Below the pieces are notes generated by a model. It made no database searches. It saw only the letters and a program-made list of their open reading frames with translations, and was not told the origin of the DNA. Of a DNA stretch of 64,000 nucleotides, positions 1 to 13,990 are shown piece after piece (position 1 is the first letter of the stretch; every line of letters starts with the position of its first letter). A program made the translations under genes and the position numbers. The DNA comes from Penaeus vannamei (taxonomy: Eukaryota; Arthropoda; Malacostraca; Decapoda; Penaeidae): assembly GCF_042767895.1 (NCBI RefSeq), contig NC_091571.1, positions 18,992,314 to 19,056,313 on the forward strand. The letters run 5' to 3'.

Positions 1-3000
1 AACTATATTAAGGGTGATTAGGGCGATAATGACAGTAATGATAATAATGATGATGATAATGACAATAATGATGATAATTATCATTATAAAGCCCATCTTT
101 AATAAGAAAAAGGCTAAAAGTAGAAAATTCCCAAAAGTCGAAAAACCGGCGACATCTTGCGAAATATAGCCGTTGGAGACATGAGTCGCAAACCCCCCTT
201 TTTCGAGTTTAAAGGATGATTATGATGATCTTAGCAATAATTCTGCTAATTATCATGATTTTGATGATAACCCCATCAATAATGACAATAATGACGATAA
301 TAATGATAATTATGAGAGTAATTAAGGCAATAATTATGATAATTATACAATAAAAATTATAATGATGATTTGCCTAATAATTGCAATAATAGCAATAATC
401 AACACTATTGTAATGGTTTTCCTAATAATAATAACGACAATGATAAGAAAATTAATAATAGAAGTAATTATAACACGGTTATTATTGTTATTATAATCCT
501 TATTATTGTTGTTATTATTACAAGAATTATCATTATTGTCATTATCATTATTAAAATAATTATAATGATGAAAATGACATTAATAATTAAGATGATGATT
601 ATTATAATGACTATATTAAGGGTGATTAGGGCGATAATGACAGTAATGATAATAATGATGATGATAATGACAATAATGATGATAATTATCATTAGAAAGC
701 CCATCTATAATGAGAAAAAGGCTAAAAGTAGAAAAATCCCAAAAGTCGAAAAACCGGCAAAATCTAGCGAAATACAGCCTTTGCAGAAATGAGTCGAAAA
801 CCCTCTTTTTCGAGTTTAAAGGATGTTTATGATGATCTTAGCAATAATTCTGCTAATTATGATGATTTTGATGAAAACCGAATCAATAATGACAATAATG
901 ACGATAATAATGATAATTATGAGAGCAATTAGGACAATAATTATGATAATAATTATACAATGATAATTATAATGATGATTTGCCTAATAATTGCAATAAT
1001 AGCAATAATCAACACTATTCTAATGATTTTCCTAATAATAATAACCACAATGATAACAGAAATAGTAATAGAAGTAATTATAACACGGCTAGTATTGTTA
1101 TTATAATCCTTATTATTGTTGTTATTATTTCCAGAATTATCATTATTGTCATTATCATTATTAAAATAATTATAATGATGAAAATGACATTAATAATTAA
1201 GATACTGATTATTATAATGACTACATCAAGGGTGATTAGGGCGATAATGACAGTAATGATAATAATGATGATGATAATGACAATAATGATGATAATTATC
1301 ATTAGAAAGCCCATCTATAATGAGAAAAAGGCTAAAAGTAGAAAAATCTTAAAAGTCGAAAAAGCAGCGAAATCTAGCGAAATACAGCCTTTGGAGAGAT
1401 GAGTCGAAAAACCCTTTTTTCTAGTTTAAAGGATGATTATGATGATCTTAGCAGTAATTCTGCTAATTATGAGTATTTTGATGATAACCCCATCAGTAAT
1501 GACAATAATGACGATAATAATGATAATTATGAGAGTAAGTAGGGCAATAATTATGATAATAATTATATATTGATAATTATAATGATGATTTGCATAATAA
1601 TTGCAATAATAGCAATCGACACTATTCTAATGATTTTCCTAATAATAATAATGACAATGATAACAGAAATAATAATAGAAGTAATTATAACACGGCTATT
1701 ATTGTTATTATAATAATTATTATTGTTATTATTTCCAGAATTATCATTATTGTCATTATCATTATTAAATTGATTATAATGATGAAAATGACATTAATAA
1801 TTAAGATGATGATTATTATAATGACTATATTAAGGGTGATTAGGGCGATAATGACAGTAATGATAATAATGATGGTGATAATGACAATAATGATAATTAT
1901 CATTATAAAGCCCATCTATAATGAGAAAAAGGCTAAAAGTAGAAAAATCTCAAAAGTCGAAAAACCGGCGAAATCTAGCGAAAATCTAGCCTTTGGAGAG
2001 ATGAGTCGAAAACCCCCTATTTTCGAGTTTAAAGGATGATTATGATGATCTTTGCAATAATTCTGCTAATTATGATGATTTTGATGATAACCGAATCAAT
2101 AATGACGATAATAATGATAATTATGAGAGCAATTAGGACAATAATAATGACAATAATTATACAATAATTATATAATGATGATTTGGCTAATAATTGATAT
2201 AATAGCAATAATCGACACTATTCTAATGATTTTCCTAATAATAATAACGACAATTGTAACAGAAATAATAAAAGAAGTAATTATAACACGGCAATTATTG
2301 TTATTATAATCCTGATTATTGTTGTTATTATTTCCAGAATAATCATTATTGTCATTATCATTATTAAAATAATTATAATGATGAAAATGACATTAATAAT
2401 GAAGATGATGATTATTATAATGACTATTAAGGGTGATTAGGGCGATAATGGCAGTAATGATAATAATGATGATGATAATGACAATATTGATGATAATAAT
2501 CATTAGAAAGCCCATCTATAATGAGAAATACGCTAAAAGTAGAAAAATCTTAAAAGTCGAAAAACTGGCAAAATCTAGCGAAATACAGCCTTTGCAGAGA
2601 TGAGTCGAAAACCCCTTTTTCTAGTTTAAAGGATAATTATGATGATCTTAGCAATAATTCTGCTAATTATGATGATTTTGATGATAACCCCATCAATAAT
2701 GACAATAATGACGATAATAATGATAATTATGAGAGTAATTAAGACAATAATTATGATAATAATTATACAATGATAATTATAATGATGATTTCCCTAATAA
2801 TTGCAATAATAGCAATAATCGACACTATTCTAATTATTTTCCTAATAATAATAACGAATATGATAACAGAAATCATAATAGAAGTAATTATAACACGGCT
2901 ATTGTTGTTATTATAATCCTTATTATTGTTGTTATTATTTCCAGAATTATCATTATTGTCATTATCATTATTAAAATAATTATAATGATGAAAATGACAT

Positions 3001-3128
3001 TAATAATTAAGATGATGATTATTATAATGACTATATTAAGGGTGATTAGGGCGATAATGACAGTAATGATAATAATGATGATGTTAATGGCAATAATGAT
3101 AATAATCATTAGAAAGCCCATCTATAAT
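1..3128 (+). repeat. Satellite family A array, forward orientation
   Basis: About five tandem monomers of 599-610 bp. The landmark GAGTCG recurs near 183, 791, 1401, 2003 and 2602. Each monomer has a short GC-richer hinge (GAGTCGAAAACCCC..TTTCGAGTTTAAAGG) and a long tract made almost only of ATT/ATC/AAT/GAT triplets. The triplet composition leaves long frames open on both strands (about 140 and 78 codons) that encode only Ile/Met/Asn-rich strings, so I do not call genes. Orientation is defined here as forward when the hinge reads GAGTCG. The right edge is an abrupt switch to family B just after 3128, inside the AGCCCATCTATAAT segment. Several monomer variants match, in reverse order, those at 34.9-38.2 kb. 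Confidence 0.9.
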
Positions 3129-5813
3129 ATCATAATTATCATCATTATTTCATATAATGAAGGATTTCATGAAAAACATCAGAATTACCTGAATCAATGT
3201 TAAAATCCTCATAATTACCAATAAAAAGCGAAGAGGCGTTTTTTTCGACGTTTCTCTCATAAGGCTGTAATACGCTAGATTTTTCCCGTTTTTTTTGAGT
3301 TTTGAGATTTTATTACTCCTGGCCTTAATTTCATTAAAAATGAGCTTGATAATAATTATTATCATCATTATTATCATTACTGTCATTATTCTGATGATGA
3401 TTATTATTAAAGTTATTATCATCATGATTATCATCATTATTATCATCATTATTGCAGTTATAATGATTATTATGCTAATTATTATAGCTATTTTCATCAT
3501 CATAACTATTTTATAATGATAATAGCAATAATGATAATTTTAAAACTAATAATCACAATAGTATTAATTATAATGGCAATGATAATGATATTATTATTAT
3601 TTCAATTGTCATTATTAGTTTGAAAAATATTGGAATAGAGTAGATTATTGCTATTATTACATTAATTATCAAAATTATCATTATAATTATGATTTTATCA
3701 TCATCATTATTATTGTCATTATCACCATAATTATTATCATAATGACCATCATTATTACATATAATGAGGGAATTATCATGAAAATCATCACTATTACCTG
3801 AATTTATGTTAAAATCCTCATGATTACCTATAAAAAGTGAAAAGGGTTTTTTTTCGACGTTTCTCTGAATTTTGACGTTTTTTCGACTTTTAGGATTTTA
3901 TTACTTTTGGCCTTTATTTCATTATAGATGGACTGGATAATGATTATCATCATCATTATTATCATTACGGTCATTATTCTTGTGATTATCACGATAGTCA
4001 TTATCATCATGATTATCATCATTATTATTATTAATATTGCAGATATAATGACTATTATGCTAATTATTATAGCTATTTTCATCATCATAAGTATTTTTAT
4101 AATGATAATAGCAATAATGATAATTTTAGAAATAATAATGACAATAGTAATAATTATAATGACAATGATAATGATATTATTATTTCTATTGTCATTATTA
4201 GCCTGAAAATTATTGGAATAGAGTTGATTATTGCTATTATTGCAGTAATTATCCAAATTATCATTATAATTATGATTTTATTATTATTATCATTATTATT
4301 TTCATTATCGTCATATTTATCATCATAATTATCATCATTATTGCATATAATGAAGGAATTATTATGAAGAGTTTTTTTTCAACGTTTCTCTCAAAAGGCT
4401 GTGATACGCTAGATTTTGCCGTTTTTTCGAGTTTTGGGATTTTATTACCTTTGGCCTTTATTTTTTTTAAATGGACTGGACAATAATTATGATCATTATT
4501 ATCATCACTGTCATTATTCTTATGATTATTATCATTATAGTCATTATCATCATGATTATCATCATTATTATCATCATTATTGCAGTTATAATGATTATTA
4601 TGCTAAATATTATAACTATTTTCATCATCATAACTATTTTTACTATGATAATAGATATAATGATAATTTTAGAAATAATAATGACAATAGTAATAATCAT
4701 AATGACACTGATAATCATGTTTTTATTTCTATAGTCATTATTAGTCTGAAAATTATTTGAATTGGGTTGATTATTGCTATTAGTGCAGTAATTATCAAAA
4801 TTATCATTATAATTATGATTTTATAATTATTATCATTATTATTGATGTTATAATGATTATTATGCTAATTATTATAGCTAATTTCATAATTCTAACTATT
4901 TTTATAATTATAATAGCAAAATTTATAATGACAATAGTAATAATTATAATGACAATGATAATGAAGTTATTATTATTTATATTGTCAATATTAGTCTGAA
5001 AATTATTGGAATATTAGTCATTATTGCTATTATTGCAGTAATTATCAAAATTATCCTTATAATTATGATCTTATCATTATTATAATGATTATTGTCATTA
5101 TCATTGTCATTATCATCATAATTATCATCATTATTGCATATAATGAAGGAATTATCATGAAAACATCACAATTACTTGAATTAATGTTAAAATCCTTATA
5201 ATTACAAATAAAAAACGAAAGGGGTTTTTCGACTTTTTTCTCAAAAGGGTGTAATACGCTAGATTTTGCTGTTTTTTTCGACTTTCGGGATTTTATTTTT
5301 TTTGGCCTTTATTTCATAATAAGTGGACTGGATAATAATCATCATTATTATCATTACTGTCATTATTCTTAGGATTATTATCATTATACTCATTATCATC
5401 AAGATTATTATCATTATTGTCATCATTATTGCAGTTATAATGATTATCATGATTATCATTATAGCTATTTTTATCATCCTAGCTATTTTTATAATGATAA
5501 TAGCAATAATGATAATTTTAGAAATAATAATGATAATAGTAATAATTATAATGACAATGATAATGATGTTATTATTATATCTATTGAAATAATGTCTGAA
5601 AATTATTGGAATAGAGTTGATTAATGCGATTATTGCAGTGATTATCAAAATTATCCTTATAATTATGATTTTATCATTATTATCATTATTATTGTCATTA
5701 TCATTGCTATTATCATCATTTTTGCATATAATGAAGGAATTTTCATGAAAATCATCACAATTACCTGAATTAATGCTAAAATCCTCAAAATTACCAATAA
5801 AAAACGAAGAGGC

Positions 5814-5897
5814 CAACCTAACCTAACCTAACCTACCCAACCCATCCTTACCTAACCTAATCAAACCTAACCTAACCTAACCTAATCAAACCTAATT
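5814..5897. repeat. Interstitial (AACCT)n telomere-like block 1
   Basis: About 84 bp of AACCT/CCTAA units with some degenerate steps (CCCAACCC, AATCAAACC). It begins directly after the family-B word AACGAAGAGGCC and returns to family B at AATTACCAATAAAAAGCG. TTAGG is the ancestral arthropod telomere unit. At this location, inside a satellite array and flanked on both sides, it is interstitial and not a chromosome end. Confidence 0.9.
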
Positions 5898-6976
5898 ACC
5901 AATAAAAAGCGTCATTATAGTCATTATCATCATGATTATCATCATTATTATCATCCTTATTGCAGTTATAATGATTATTATAGTAACTATTATAGCTATT
6001 TTCATCATAACTATTTTTATAATGATACTAGCAATAATGATAAATTTAGAAATAATAATGACAATAGTAAAAATTATAATGACAATAGTAAAAAATATAA
6101 TGACAATGATAATGATATTATTTCTATTGTCATTATTAGTCTGAAAATTATTGGAATAGAGTTGATTATTGCTATTATTGAAGTAATTATTAAAAAAAAC
6201 ATTATTATAATTATGATTTTATCATTATTATCATTATTATTGTCATTATCATTGTCATTTTCATCATAATTATCTTCAATATTGCATATAATGAAGGAAT
6301 TATCATGAAAACCATCACAATCCTGAATTAATGTTAAAATTCTATTAATTACCTATACAAAGCGAAATTTTTTTTTTAACGTTTCTCTAAAAGGCTGTAA
6401 TACGCTAGATTTTGCCGTTTTTTCGACTTTTTCGATTTTATTACTTTTGGCCTTTATTTCATTATATATGGACTGGATGATAAATATAATCATCGTTATT
6501 ATCATTACTGTCATTATTCTTTTGATTATTTTCATTATAGTCATTATCATCATGATTATCATTATTATTATCATCATTATTGCAGCTTTAATGATTATTA
6601 TACTAATTATTATGGCTATTTTCATCATCCTAACTATTTTATAATGATAATAGCAATAATGATAATTTTAGATATAATTATGACAATAATAATAATCATA
6701 ATGACAATGATAATGATGTTATTATTATTCCTATTATCATTATTAGTCGGAAAATTATTGGAATAGAGTTGATTATTGCTATTATTGTAGTAATTATAAA
6801 AATTATAATTATAATTATGATTTTTTCATTATTATCATTATTATTTTCATTATCATTGTCATTATCGTCATAATTATCATCATTATTGCATATAATGAAA
6901 GAATTACCATGAAAATCATCAAAATTATCTGAATTAATGTTAAAATTATCATAATTACCAATAAAAAACGAAGAGG

Positions 6977-7390
6977 CCTAACCTAACCTAACCTAACCTA
7001 ACCTAACCTAACCTAACCTAACCTAACCTAAAACCTAACCTAAACCCCAACCCAACCCAACCTAACCTAACCTAACCTACCTAACCTAACCCCCTAACCT
7101 AACCTAACCTAACCTAACCTAACCCAACCTAACTAAACCAAGCCAAACCAAATCTAACCTGACCTAACCTAATCTAATCTAATCAACCTAACCTAACCAA
7201 CCCTACCCTACCCACCCTAACCTAACCTAACTTAACCAACCTAACCTAACCTAACCCAACCTAACCTAACCTAACCCAACCTAACCTAACCTAACCTAAC
7301 CTAACCTAAACCTAAACCTAAACCTAAACCTAAACCTAAACCTAAACCTAACCTAACCTAATCTAAACAACCTAACCTAACCTAATCTAA
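6977..7390. repeat. Interstitial (AACCT)n telomere-like block 2
   Basis: About 414 bp of CCTAA repeats, including AAACCT variants (7306-7350) and CCCAACC variants. Entry is after AAAAAACGAAGAGGCC and exit is CCTAATCTAA followed by TACGCTCGATTTTGCC. Both junctions recur at block 3 (9613-10099), so block and flanking satellite were duplicated together. Confidence 0.92.
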
Positions 7391-9612
7391 TACGCTCGAT
7401 TTTGCCAATTTTTCGACTTTTGGGATTTTATTACTTTTAGTCTTTATTTCATTATAAATGGACTGGATAATAATTATTATCATTATTATCATTACTGTCA
7501 TTATTCTTATGATTATTATCATTATTGTCATTAACATCATGATTATCATCATTATTATCATTATTGCAGTTATAATGATTATTATGCTAATTATTAGAGC
7601 TATTTTCATCATCATAACTATTTTTGTAATGATAATAACAATAATGATAATTGTAGAAATAATGACAATAGTAATAATTATAATGACAATGAAAATGATG
7701 TTATTATTATTTCTATTGTCATTATTAGTCTAAAAATTATTGGAATAGAGTTGATTATTGCTATTGTTGCAGTAATTATCAAAATTATCATTATAATTAT
7801 GATTGTATCATTATTATAATTATAATTATGATTTTATCATTATTATCATTATTATTGTCATTATCATTGTCATTATCATCATAATTATCCTTTTTATTGG
7901 ATATAATGAAGGAATTATCATGAAAATCATCACAATTACCTGAATTAATGTTAAAATCCACTTAATTACCAATAAAAAGCCAAGAAGTTTTTTATGCTTC
8001 TCTCATAAGGCTGTAATACGATATATTTTGCCGTTTTTTCGACATTGGGATTTTATTACTTTTGGCCTTTATTTCATTATAAATGGACTGGATAATTATT
8101 ATTATCATCATTATTACCATTACTGTCATTATTCTTATGATTATTATCATTATAGTTATTATCATCATGATTATCTTCATTAACATCATCATTATTGCAG
8201 TTATAATGATTATTATGCTAGTTAATATAGCTATTTTAATCATCAAAACTATTATTATAATGATAATAGCAATAATGATAATTTTGGAAATAATAATGAC
8301 AATAGTAATAATTATAATGACAATGATAATGTTCTTATTATTATTTATATTGTCATTATCTGTCTGAAAATTATGTTATTATTATTTCTATTGTCATTAT
8401 TAGTCTGAAAATTATTGGAATAGAGTTGATTATTGCTATTATTGCAGTAATTATCAAAATTATCCTTATAATTATGATTTTATCATTATCATCATTATTA
8501 TTGTCATAATCATTGTCATTATCATCATAATTATCATCATTATTGCATATAATGAAGGAATTATCATAAAAATCAACACAGTTACCCGAATTAATGTTAA
8601 CATCCAAATAATTACCAATAAAAAGCGAAAAGGGTTTTTTCGACGTTTCTCTCAAAAGGCTAGATTTTCCTGATTTTTCGAATTTAGGGATTTTAATACT
8701 TTTGGCTTTTATTTCATTATAAATGGACTGGATAATAATTATTATCATCATTATTATCATTTCTGTCATTATTCTTATGATTATTATAATTTTAGTCATT
8801 ATCGTCATGATTATCATCATTATTATCATCCTTATTGCAGTTATAATGATGATTATACTAACTATTATAGCTATTTTCATCATCGTAACTATTTTTATAA
8901 TGATAATAGCAATAATGATAATTTTAGAAATAATAATGACAATAGTAAAATTTATAATGACAATGATAATGATGTTATTATTATTTCTATTGTCATTATT
9001 AGTCTGAAAATTATTGGAATAGAGTTGATTATTGCTATTATTGAAGAAATTATTAAAATAACATTATAATTATGATTTTATCATCATTATCATTATTATT
9101 GTCATTATCATTGTCATTTTCATCAAAATTATCTTCAATATTGCATATCATGAAGGAATTATCATGAAAACCATCACAATTACCTGAATTAATGTTAGAA
9201 TCCTCATAATTACCTATAAAAAGCGAAAAGTTTTTTTTAACGTTTCTCTGAAAAGGCTGTAATACACTAGATTTTTATAATGATAATAGTAATAATGATA
9301 ATTTTAGATATAATTATGACAATAGTAATAATTATAATGACAATGATAATGATGTTATTATTATTTCTATTGTCATTATTAGTCTGAAAATTATTGGAAT
9401 AGAGTTGATTATTGCTATTTTTGTAGTAATTATCAAAATTATCATTATAATTCTGATTTTATCATTATTATCATTATTGTTGTCATTATCATTGTCATTA
9501 TCATCATAATTACCCTCAGTATTGCACATAATGAAGGAATTATCATGAAAATGATCACAATTACCTGAATTAATGTTAAAATTCTCATAATTACCAATAA
9601 AAAACGAAGAGG

Positions 9613-10099
9613 CCTAACCTAACCTAACCTAACCTAACCTACCCAACCCATCCTTACCTAACCTAATCAAACCTAACCTAACCTAACCTAACCAAAACCC
9701 AACCTAACCTAACCTAAACCTAATCTAAACCAACCTAACCTAACCTAACCTAACCTACCTAACCTAACCCTAACCTAAACTAACCTAAACTAACCTAACA
9801 CAACCTAACCAAACCTAACCTAACCTAACCTAACCTAATCTAATCTAACCTAACCTAACCTAACCTAAGCTAACCCACCCTACCCTACCTAACCTAACCC
9901 CAACCCAACCCCAACCTAACCTAAACCCCAACCTAACCTAACCTAACCTAACCTAACCTAACCTAACCTAACCTAACCTAACCTAACCTAACCTAACCTA
10001 ACCTAACCTAACCTAACCTAACCTAACCTAACCTAAACCTAACCTAACCTAACCTAACCTAATCTAAAAACCAACCTAACCTAACCTAACCTAATCTAA
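9613..10099. repeat. Interstitial (AACCT)n telomere-like block 3
   Basis: About 487 bp. It contains the cleanest run in the window, near-perfect AACCT from about 9925 to 10035, and more degenerate sequence before that. Entry (AACGAAGAGGCC) and exit (CCTAATCTAA then TACGCTCG) are the same as block 2. Different lengths with shared junctions point to later expansion or contraction by slippage or unequal exchange. Confidence 0.93.
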
Positions 10100-13000
10100 T
10101 ACGCTCGATTTTGCCAATTTTTTGACTTGGCCTTTATTTCATTATAAATGGACTGAATAATAATTATTATTATCATTATTATTATTACTGTCATCAATCT
10201 TATTATTATTATCATTATAGTCATTAACATCATGATTATCATCATTATTATCATCATTATTGCAGTTATAATGATTATTATGCTAATTATCATAGCTATT
10301 TTCATCATCATAACTATTTTTATAATGAAAATAGCAATAATGATAATTTTAGAAATAATAATGATAATAGTAATAATAAAATGACAATGATAATGATGTT
10401 ATTATTATTTCTATTGTCTATATTAGTCTGAAAATTATTGGAATAGAGTTGATTATTGCTATTGTTGCAGTAATTATCAAAATTATCATTATAATTATGA
10501 TTGTATCATTATTATAATTATAATTATGATTTTATCATTATTATCATTATTATGGTCATTATCATTGTCATTATCATCATAATTATCCTCATTATTGGAT
10601 ATAATGAAGGAATTATCATGAAAATCATCACAATTACCTGAATTAATGTTAAAATCCACTTAATTACCAATAAAAAGCCCAAAAAGTTTTTTATGCTTCT
10701 CTCATAAGGCTGTAATACGATATATTTTGCCGTTTTTTCGACATTGGGATTTTATTACTTTTGGCCTTTATTTCATTATAAATGGACTGGATAATAATTA
10801 TTATCATCATTATTATCATTACTGTCATTATTCTTATGATTATTATAATTATAGTCATTATCATCATGATTATCATAATTATTATCAACCTTATTGCAGT
10901 TATAATGATTATTATACTAACTATTATAGCTATTTTCATCATAACTATTTTTATAATGATAATAGCAATAATGATAATTTTAGAAATAATAATGACAATA
11001 GTAAAATTTATAATGACAATGATAATGATGTTATTATTATTTCTATATTCATTATTAGTCTGAAAATTATTGGAATAGAGTTGATTATTGCTATTATTGA
11101 AGAAATTATTAAAATAATCATTATAATTATGATTTTATCATTATTATCATTATTATTGTCATTATCATTGTCATTTTCATCAAAATTATCTTCAATATTG
11201 CATATAATGGAGGAATTATCATGAAAACCATCACAATTACCTGAATTAATGTTAGAATCCTCATAATTACCTATAAAAAGCGAAAAGGTTTTTTTAACGT
11301 TTCTCTGAAAAGGCTGTAATACGCTAGATTTTGCCGTTTTTTACGACTTTTTCGATTTTATTACTTTTGGCCTTTATTTAATTTATATTGACTGGATGAT
11401 AAATATTATCATCGTTATTATCATTACTGTCATTATTGTTATGATTATTATCATTATAGTCATTATCATCATGATTATCATAATTATTATCATCATTATT
11501 GCAGCTTTAATGATTATTATGCTAATTATTATAGCTATTTTCATCATCCTAACTATTTTTATAATGATAATAGCAATAATGATAATTTTTGAAATAATAA
11601 TGACAATAATAATAATTATAATGACAATGATAATGATGTTATTATTATTTCTATTGTCATTATTAGTCGGAAAATTATGGGAATATAGATAATTATTGCT
11701 ATTATTGCAGTAATTATCAAAATTATCATTACAATTATGATTTTATTATTATTATCATTATTATTGTCATTATCATTGTCATTATCATCAAATTATCATC
11801 ATTATTGCATATAATGAAGGAATTATCATCACAATCATCACAATTACCCGAATTAATGTTAAAATCCTCATAATTACTAATAAAAAGCAATTTTTTTTTG
11901 GTTTTCTCCAAAGGCTGTAATACGCTAGATTTTGTTTTTTTTTTGACTTTTTGGATGTTATTACTTTTGGCCTTTATTTCATTATGAATGCACTGCATAA
12001 TAATTATTATCATTACTGCAGTTATAATGATTATTATGCTAATTATTATAGCTATTTTCATGATCATAACTATTTTTATAATGATAATAGCAATGATGAT
12101 AATTTTAGAAATAATAATGACAATGGTAATAATTATAATGACAACGATAATGATGTCATTATTATTTCTATTGTCATTATTAGTCAGAAAATTATTGGAA
12201 TAGAGTTGATTATTGCTATTATTGCAGTAATTATCAAAATCATCATTATAATTACGATTTTATCATTATTATTGTCATTAACATTGTCATTATCATCATA
12301 ATTATCATTATTGCATATAAAGAAGGAATTATCATGAAAATCATCACAATTACCTGAATTAATGTTAGAATCCTCATAATTACCAATAAAAAGCGAAAAG
12401 GTTTTTTTTCGACGGCTGTGATACGCTATATTTTGCCGTTTTTTCGACTTTTGGGATTTTATTACTTTTGTTCATGATTTCATTATAAATGGACTGGATA
12501 ATAATCATTATCATCATTGTTATCATTACTGTCATTATTCTTATGATTATTATCATTATAGTCATTATCATCATGATTATCATCATTATTATCATCATTA
12601 TAGCAGTTATAATGATTATCATGCTAATTATTATAGCTATTTTCATCACCATAACTATTTTTATAATGATAATAGCAATAATGATAATTTTTGAAATGAT
12701 ATTGACAATAGTAATAATCATAATGACAATGATAATGATGTTATTATTATTTATATTGTCATTATTAGTCTGAAAATTATCGGAATGGAGTTGATTTTTT
12801 CTTTTATTGCAGTAATTATCAAAATTATCCTTATAATTATGATTTTTTCATTATTATCATTATTATTGTCATTATCATTGTCATTATTATCATAATTATC
12901 ATCATTATTGCATATAATGAAGGAATTATCATGAAAATCATCACAATTATCTGAATTAATGTTAAAATCCTTATAATTAGCAATAAAAAACGAAAAGGAT

Positions 13001-13990
13001 TTTTTTTTCGACGTTTCTCTCAGAAAGCTGTAATACTTTAGATTTTGCCGTTTTATCGACTTATGTAATTTTATTACTTTTGGCCTTGATTTCATTATAA
13101 ATTCACTGGATAATAATTATCATCATTATTACCATTATTGTCATTATTCTTATGATTATTACCATTATAGTCATTATCATCATGATTATCATCATTATTA
13201 TCATTATTGCAGTTATAATGATTATTATGCTAATTATTATAGCTATTTTCATCATCATAACTATTTTTATAACGAAAATAGCAATAATGATAATTTTAGA
13301 AATAATGACATTAGTAATAATTATAATGACAATGATAATTATGTTATTATTATTTCTTTTGTCATTATTAGTCTGAAAATTATTGGAATAGAGTTGATTA
13401 TTGCTATTATTGCAGTAATTATCAAAATTATCATTATAATTATGATTTTATCATTATCAATATTATTATCATTATCATTGTCATTATCATCATAATTATC
13501 AGTCACTATCATCATAATTATCATCATTAATGCATATAATGAAGGAATTATCATGAAAATCATCACAATTACCTGAATTAATGTTAAAATCCTCATAATT
13601 ACCAATAAAAAGCGAAAAGTTTTTTTTTTGAAGTTTCTCACACAAGGTTGTAATAAGCTAGATTTTGCCGTTTTTTTTTTTGAATTCTTGGATTTTATTA
13701 CTTTTGCCCTTTATTTCATTATAAATGGACTGGATAATAATTATTATCGTCATTATTATCATTACTGTCATTATTCTTATGATTATTATCATTATAGTAA
13801 TTATTATCATGATTATCATCATTATTATCAACATTATTGCAGTTATAAAAATTATTATGCTAATTATTATAGCTATTTTTATCATCATAACAATTTTTAT
13901 AATGATAATAGCAATAATGATAATTTTAGAAATAATAATGACAATAGTAATTATCATAAGGACAATGATAATGATGTTATCCTTATTTCT

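Larger units (their letters stand above)
3129..13990 (-). repeat. Satellite family B array, diverged relative of A, reverse orientation
   Basis: Tandem copies of a ~600 bp AT-rich unit recognised by a hinge resembling CTGTAATACGCTAGATTTTG, then CCGTTTTTTCGACTTTTGGG, then GGCCTTTATTTCATTATAAA and TGGACTGGATAATAATTAT. Hinges lie near 3.28, 3.88, 4.42, 5.27, 6.41, 7.40, 8.03, 8.66, 10.11, 10.73, 11.33, 11.93, 12.43, 13.05 and 13.67 kb, with truncated copies between (for example near 9.27 kb). The order of hinge words parallels the reverse complement of family A (GCTAGATTTCGCC, TTTTTCGACTTTTGGGATTTT, TACTTTTAGCC), so A and B are old paralogues. Copies vary more than in A and are interrupted by (AACCT)n blocks. 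No gene was found; the Ile-rich frames are triplet artefacts. Confidence 0.85.

Noticed and set aside
370..792. Recurring 135-150 codon Asn/Ile-rich frames in every satellite A monomer, and 70-99 codon Ile/Met-rich frames on the other strand, as genes
   Set aside because: They are translations of ATT/ATC/AAT triplets, are open on both strands at once, and the longer set begins at TTG instead of ATG. Repetition follows from array homogenisation.
9613..10099. A chromosome end
   Set aside because: (AACCT)n is flanked on both sides by satellite B and shares junctions with another block, so it is interstitial.
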